This document shows positions 58,895 to 64,000 of a DNA stretch of 64,000 nucleotides, piece by piece. Position numbers and translations under genes: made by a program. The stretch spans positions 930,001 through 994,000 of the forward strand of contig NC_063150.1 in NCBI RefSeq assembly GCF_020921035.1. Reading direction: 5' to 3'. Within the stretch, counting starts at the first letter, position 1; every line of letters starts with the position of its first letter. Source of the stretch: Rhodamnia argentea. Its lineage: Eukaryota; Streptophyta; Magnoliopsida; Myrtales; Myrtaceae. The notes beneath the pieces are model-generated. The model searched no databases. It saw nothing but the letters and a program-made list of their open reading frames with translations, and was not told where the DNA came from.

Positions 58895-59755
58895 ATGTTA
58901 GATTTTGTGGGACCACTGCTTAAGCTGTTAAACGAAAGTGTGGTTTAATATGTAATCATCCTTTCAACCTTTGGGTTTTTGAGGAAAATTCCTTTAGACA
59001 TATGGGGTATTTTGATTTTTTTGGGATAACAATACTTGCTACCTGCAAAGATTTCACATCCTTCTTGAAATATCGTATTATGATGCATGTGTTCATCTAG
59101 GTGAATGGTTTGCATGAGTCTGTAAAGATTAATAAAGACTCGCATCTCAAACTATAAATCATAAAAAATTATATGGTAGGGCAATGCTTTTGAACGAATC
59201 GAGCATCTCAATTAAATGATATGAACTTACTTAATTCGTTCAATTGAGATTATGACACGTTGTATCTATAATTGTATCTCAATCTCTCATTTATCCTTCA
59301 AGACCGATGCACGTCGTGATCCCGAAAACCTTAATGCCATCGTTTTGTTTGGAGACCTCTATCATTTCTTTTTAACGATTTCTTCTGTGATAGAAACTTT
59401 GCCTCGTCTAGACCCTATAGGGAAGTAGGGTCTCCATAGATTAGGTGTGATTGAGCTAAAACGCTAAGTTTGTTGGACCATAGACAAAAATTATTTACCC
59501 TAGATGATATGGACAATTGAACATATAGTACCCTATATAAATCACACATCTTTGTTCTTCCCCAAACTCATACCAAATTTACTATTTGCTAGCAAAATAG
59601 AAAGGACGGTTAGTAATAAGGAAAAGAAGAATTGTCCGACCTTTGGATACAAAAGATTTAATTACCATGTATAAACACTTTACATACCTAGAGTCGCTTT
59701 TAAATAAATCAATTTAATGAGTCATCTATCCTATTACATATAATAAAGAGAAGGG
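58298..59755. other. Intergenic region with a GA microsatellite
   Basis: No supported gene. Open frames of 60-93 codons at 58410-58780 have no family resemblance. A 'ctatataaat' near 59533 is TATA-like without a following gene. Confidence 0.4.
58840..58891. repeat. (GA)26 microsatellite
   Basis: An uninterrupted run of about 26 GA units, the longest in the window. Confidence 0.95.
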
Positions 59756-60140
59756 GAAAGTATAAAAAAAGACCCAAACCTTTTAATTGTGTCAATTTAG
59801 TTCTAAATCTTTTGTATTTGTGCCAATTGAGTCTATTTCGGCTAATTTTGGCTGGAAATCGTTGACGTGGACACTGTTTACTCTACGTGGCACGGCCGAC
59901 TTTCACATAGGCTTTAATACCTTTTTATGTTTTTTTTTCTTTACTTTTTTTTTTTATTGATGACCGGCGACGGTCTTTGGCCGACCCTTGCTGGTTACGG
60001 GTGAGGGCTGCACGCCCTTGCTGGATCTAGGTATCACGGTCACGCCTTGCCTAAGCGAGGGCATTGCAGTCCTCGTCGGCCATAGCGAGGGCTCGCAAGC
60101 TTTGGAGGGCGTCTCGGCCCTCGCCCATTTTAAAAAGATT
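59756..60140. repeat. Inverted-arm repeat element, copy 3, half only
   Basis: Left arm ('ccttttaattgtgtcaattt', 'gccaattgagtctatttcgg', 'gttgacgtggacactg') and GC-rich core ('gagggctgcacgcccttgct', 'gagggcattgcagtcctcg') are present. The right arm is missing; the element ends after 'cctcgcccattttaaaaag'. Confidence 0.7.
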
Positions 60141-60382
60141 TCGAATTTCGAAATGATTTCTCTTTCCACAGATATAATTCCTTTGTGCTGTGTATCATAA
60201 TCATTGATTTCTCTTCGTTATTTGATTATTCAAATATTTTATAACAAGTTCGATGAATCTTTGAAGCATCAAACTTCTTGCGCATTGCCTGTTGCATATT
60301 TTCTAGTCCGTACAATGAACAGCCAACAAAAGTAATTTCATGTGAGTTTGCGACATGCATAGAGCGGTGAAAGTTGACGCGG

Positions 60383-60795
60383 GAAAATTACCTAAAATGT
60401 CTTAACTCTATTGTAATTGTGTCAATTCGGTCATAAACCTTTTTTTTATTACCAATTGAGTTCTAAACATTTTACATTTGTGCCAATTCGGTCTATTCAG
60501 TCAATTTGACCGAAAATTGCTATCGTGGCGCGATCGAAGCCGACGTGAAATTTTTTTGATAATATGCTATCATTTTTTTTTTATTTCCTTAATAATCTTT
60601 TCTTGTCTTCTTTTTTTCTTTTTTTGTTAAGGCTAGCAAGAGGTCTCCGGCCACCGGCTGAGGCCCGGCGACCTCCGTCGGCCACTAGGCAATGGTCCTA
60701 ATACAAAATATTTAGCATTCGATTATAAAAAAAATTAAAAATATAATTGACACAATTACAAAAAATTTAGGACATTTTTAATAATTGTTCCCTCG
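60383..60795. repeat. Inverted-arm repeat element, copy 4
   Basis: Left arm 'gggaaaattacctaaaatgt', 'taccaattgagttctaaaca', 'gtgccaattcggtctattca'; a short core 'ggctagcaagaggtctccgg'; and a right arm reduced to 'aattgacacaattac' and 'tttaggacatttttaataat'. Half of the right arm has been lost. Confidence 0.7.
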
Positions 60796-61576
60796 AACTT
60801 CAATCGTTCCTCCCACACACACGCAAGAGAGAACATCATGTATCGAATCTAATTGTCGGAGAGGACGAGAAAAAGAAAACAAACCATGTAGGCCAACGAT
60901 TTGTCCTTTCAGTAGATTTCTAAATGTTTACGACAAGGACACTCGAACCGAAACTTCACCTAAACACCCAGCCAAAAACTTGACATTTGGCCATGTAGAT
61001 GAGGATGAATCTCTACGCAATCACCATCAATCCATTGTCATCCAGCGTAGCACTCTTTTCCATCATCGAGAAAATGAAGCCCCTCCCCCCTAACTTTTCC
61101 AATCTCCCAACTCGCCAAGCCTAAAATTTCAATCTCATGGAGTTGACATTTGTCCTTCGGGGTTGGCAGTACAAATTGAAAATTCACTGCATTATTAAAT
61201 TTTACTTAGGGTGTTTTTTTTTTTTATGTATTAAGCAAGGTAATTATCAAAAAGGTAACCGTCTCCAGCCAGTGGTGAGGTTTCTAATGACCCTGTTGTG
61301 AGTCAACAGTCTGGACTTGTGTGGGGTTTGTGAAGGTTTGAATGGATTAACCCCCTTTGAAATCTGGACTAATCTCTAGGACGAACCCAAAGCAGGAGTG
61401 CAAAATTGTCAAAAAGACTCCTCGAATGTCGTCACATCATGCTTATTTTTTTTTTTGGGTCAAAACAGTACATTCATTCATTCATTCATTCATCATAAGG
61501 AGCTCTCTACTAGAGCTAGACAAGTAAGCTTCTGAACATAAAGTATTCTAGAAGGGTTGTGTGGGTAAAGACAACC
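60796..61576. other. Spacer between repeat elements
   Basis: An open frame of 102 codons (60785-61093, +) is unrecognised, and an ATTC microsatellite lies at 61471-61494. No gene is supported. Confidence 0.4.
61471..61494. repeat. (ATTC)n microsatellite
   Basis: Six ATTC units. Confidence 0.85.
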
Positions 61577-61904
61577 AACTGAGGGGAAAATTGCCCAAAA
61601 AATCTAAACTCATTGCACTTTTATCAGTCAAATCTTAAACCTTTCAATTTTATCAATTGAGTACTAAACCTTTTCACATTTTGCCAATTGAGTCCATCCG
61701 GCCATTTTTGGGTTGCTGACTTGGACACCGACCGTTTTACGTGGTACGGTCGGCGCTAACGTGAATAATTTTTTTATAATATTTTAGCATTTTTTATTTT
61801 TTATTTTTTTCTTATTTTTTTCCCTTTTCTCGTTCATAGTGCCGGCGGGGTCACCGGCCTGCGGACGAGGGCATCGTGAACCCTTGCCCAACCCTTGCGG
61901 GCCA

Positions 61905-62375
61905 TATCGTGTTAGGAAGTATCGACACTCTTCGAAAGCCTCTATGTAGTGTCGGACACCGATACACATTCGAAATGTGGTTAGCACTTCGTACACGCTA
62001 GAGACATCGAGTCCAGCATCTCGATGCCATTTTAACACGTATGGAGTCAATTTTAAATATTTTTAATAAATTATGGGTAAAAATATAAATCTATCAACAA
62101 TATATATACTTTAAGTCTTATACTCAACCACCCCAAAAATTAATATACCCCGTCGGCCTAAAAAAAATCTAATTGTGAATCCCTAATAGAAGAAGAAAAA
62201 GAAGAAGAAGAAGAAGAAGAAGAAAAAGAAATTCACCACTTATAATAATTTATCATGTATATATAAAAATATATATTTAATATACAATACATCTCGACAT
62301 GTCGAAATTATCTATTTTTTAAAAAATAATGTGCTGGCGTATCGTGTCGTATCGCCTGTCGATCTTACTTATACA
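61905..62375. mobile_element. AT-rich insertion nested in repeat copy 5
   Basis: From 'gtgttaggaagtatcgacac' to 'gtgtcgtatcgcctgtcgat' the sequence is unrelated to the other copies, while the core phrases resume right after it. 'gtgtcggacaccgata' near the left end and 'gtatcgtgtcgtatcg' near the right end suggest a second non-autonomous element. It contains a GAA microsatellite (62188-62230). Confidence 0.5.
62188..62230. repeat. (GAA)n microsatellite
   Basis: GAA units with two A-rich interruptions. Confidence 0.85.
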
Positions 62376-62806
62376 ACGAGGGCGTCGCGGCCCTTGCCCA
62401 CACTCGCGGTGGCTGGCAAGGGCTTGTTACACCCTCGCTAGGCCTTGAGAGGGTCGCAACCCTCTTACCCTGGCTGGCAAGGGCTTCGTGGCCCTTGCAA
62501 CCCAAGGGCCAGTGTCCCCGTCAGCCTTTTGAACCAAAAAAAGAAAAAGATAATAAAAGAAAAAGAAATTTTAAAAAATGTAAATATATTATTAAAAAAT
62601 ATCCACATCAATGTCGGTCAAGCTAAGTAGGACGACTAGCATTTATGTCGGCGATTTTTGATAAAAAAAAATTAACCGAATGGACTCATTGACATGAGGT
62701 AAAAATGTTTAAGATTGAATTGATAAAATTAAATGATTTAAAATTGAATTGACAAAAGTGCAATAGATTTAGGATTTACATTTAGGATTTTTTGGATAAT
62801 TTTCTT

Positions 62807-63700
62807 GCCAATGAGGGAGCAGGGTTTTGTCACAGTATGCTGGTCACCAGTAATGATTTGCATACTTATATGTGGATATAGGACTAGGATGTAAGACTGA
62901 AGCCCAGTATTATGTGACTTCAGATGACCAACAGTTCATGTTTCCTTGAACTAAGCAAAAATCCAAATCTAAAACGCTTAGCATTAGTCCCTTTCAAAAT
63001 GGACAACTATGATATGGCACCAGGCTATGTGATCATAAGGATATTCCCATGAATATTTTCTATGTCCAATTTAGATGGCTTCTTCTCAATTCGATTTCAG
63101 AGATAAAATCTGACATGTCATGTAGAGACGTTACTGCACAATATCAATTTGACTGTAGCTACTGAAAACACCATAAGAGAATCTGAGTCAACGGGAACCA
63201 TGATTTATACCTTACTTAAGAAAATGAAATACCTCAGTCTACATCATCTGATTTGAATTTGTATTAGTGGTTATCACTTAGCCATCAAAAAAGTTAAACG
63301 TATAGGTTTAAATGTCGAATGAAAAGACCACACGACTTTTGTATTGTATAAAAAGTTCAAAAGGGTTTGCTATGATTAATTAATCCGCTCGTATATTAGC
63401 CGGCTAAACCTTGGATCCCACGCCGCCCGGCCCCGAATCGGCCGACCTACCATTTCATTATTCTTTCGTGGAAGCTACGGTGGAGGGGCCTCTGTAATTT
63501 TCACGTTGTGGATTCCGTTGGACCAAATCGCCGAATACATCCATCCATTTGCTTTGGCTTAATGTATTATAACTAATCAAGAGGGGTTAATCCAAGTAAT
63601 CTCTGAGCCGGATCTTAAACAAGGGCGGGTCGGGTCGAAACACATGGCCGAAACGACGGGCGTTCCGTTGACTTTTGCATACAAAGCTCCTGAGCGAGCA
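62807..63700. other. Intergenic region
   Basis: No supported gene. The stretch from about 63400 becomes GC-richer toward the promoter-like end of the window. Confidence 0.45.
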
Positions 63701-63714
63701 GGTTCCATCGTTCC

Positions 63715-63741
63715 CACGTGGGGCTTTATGTGCAGCACGTG
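63715..63741. promoter_or_regulatory. Two G-boxes (CACGTG)
   Basis: CACGTG at 63715-63720 and again at 63736-63741, 21 bp apart centre to centre. G-boxes bind bHLH and bZIP factors in light, ABA and stress responses. They lie about 240-270 bp before a TATA-like element. Confidence 0.5.
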
Positions 63742-63980
63742 ACATTCTTCCTCCTTAGACGACAAGAGCAAGAGACGACAGCGCGTCGTGCCGCTTCCTG
63801 ATCCCGAGAGATATGGTCCTGCACTTAAACTGGCTAATGCTTCTTCTGGTGCAAGCCGACAAGAGGAATTGGACTTAAAGTAATATCATTTAACAGATGA
63901 CTAACATCATCTGTTTTTTTAATTGCTAAAACCATTGGTTCCATGAACTTTCCCGCTTTCCCCGACCGTGTGCCTCTGGT

Positions 63981-63987
63981 TATAAAT
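63981..63987 (+). promoter_or_regulatory. Candidate TATA box near the window end
   Basis: TATAAAT on the plus strand at the right edge, downstream of the two G-boxes. It suggests a + strand gene starting just beyond the window. Confidence 0.4.
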
Positions 63988-64000
63988 CAAATATGCCAAT

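Larger units (their letters stand above)
61577..62806. repeat. Inverted-arm repeat element, copy 5, with nested insertion
   Basis: The most complete copy: left arm 'ggggaaaattgcccaaaaaa', 'gccaattgagtccatccggc', 'acgtggtacggtcggcgcta'; GC-rich core with 'ggctggcaagggcttcgtgg' and 'agggtcgcaaccctc'; right arm 'ggactcattgacatgaggta', 'ttaagattgaattgataaaa' and 'ttttttggataattttcttg'. The core is interrupted by about 470 bp of AT-rich DNA (61905-62375). Confidence 0.8.

Noticed and set aside
1-64000. tRNA, rRNA or microRNA genes
   Set aside because: No cloverleaf with matching A and B boxes, no rRNA segment and no clear precursor hairpin were recognised by eye. A covariance-model scan would be decisive.

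Overview
The window is nuclear DNA from a flowering plant. Every coding gene has short exons joined by GT-AG introns, and the encoded proteins belong to plant families (PORR, LTPG, BAHD, plant epsin, extensin/Ole e 1). A woody eudicot, perhaps Myrtales, is my best guess from the general look of the repeats and genes; nothing here proves the species. Protein-coding exons were rebuilt by hand from splice consensus, reading phase and family knowledge.

Layout. 1-4.0 kb: 3' part of an organellar ribosomal protein L22 gene (+). 4.0-6.3 kb: non-coding, with a decayed fragment of the plastid atpB gene. 6.4-7.6 kb: a BAHD acyltransferase pseudogene (+). 8.0-13.1 kb: an FMN-binding split-barrel protein gene (-) whose first exon I could not fix. 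15.6-16.3 kb: one copy of an inverted-arm repeat family. 16.5-17.3 kb: a three-exon lipid-transfer protein gene (-). 18.8-23.4 kb: a PORR-domain organellar RNA-binding protein gene (+) with an uninterrupted ORF and a probable spliced leader. 23.6-24.7 kb: AT-rich repeats. 24.9-30.9 kb: an eight-exon chloroplast isocitrate lyase/PEP mutase family gene (+). 32.4-38.4 kb: a 13-exon epsin gene (-), convergent with the previous gene. 42.5-44.5 kb: PAM16, a subunit of the mitochondrial import motor (-). 46.9-51.4 kb: a large extensin / Ole e 1 chimeric cell-wall protein gene (-) with long repeats and two frame breaks. 51.5-64 kb: no supportable gene, but several copies of the inverted-arm repeat family, one TIR-type element and microsatellites. 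The last 300 bp look like the promoter of a + strand gene beyond the window.

The genes are not a functional cluster. Several serve organelles (L22, PORR, PAM16, the PEP mutase-like enzyme), two serve the cell surface (LTPG, extensin), and one serves clathrin traffic (epsin). The epsin and PEP mutase-like neighbours match a pair I recall as close together in Arabidopsis (At2g43160 and At2g43180), which suggests conserved gene order.

The most unusual items are: the extensin gene, where a 195-bp higher-order repeat has one interval of 259 bp that breaks the frame; a 101-bp repeat present four times in that gene's intron; a PAM16 first coding exon that holds only the ATG; a BAHD pseudogene with its catalytic Asp replaced but its DFGWG motif kept; the plastid atpB fragment; and the inverted-arm repeat family with GC-rich cores.
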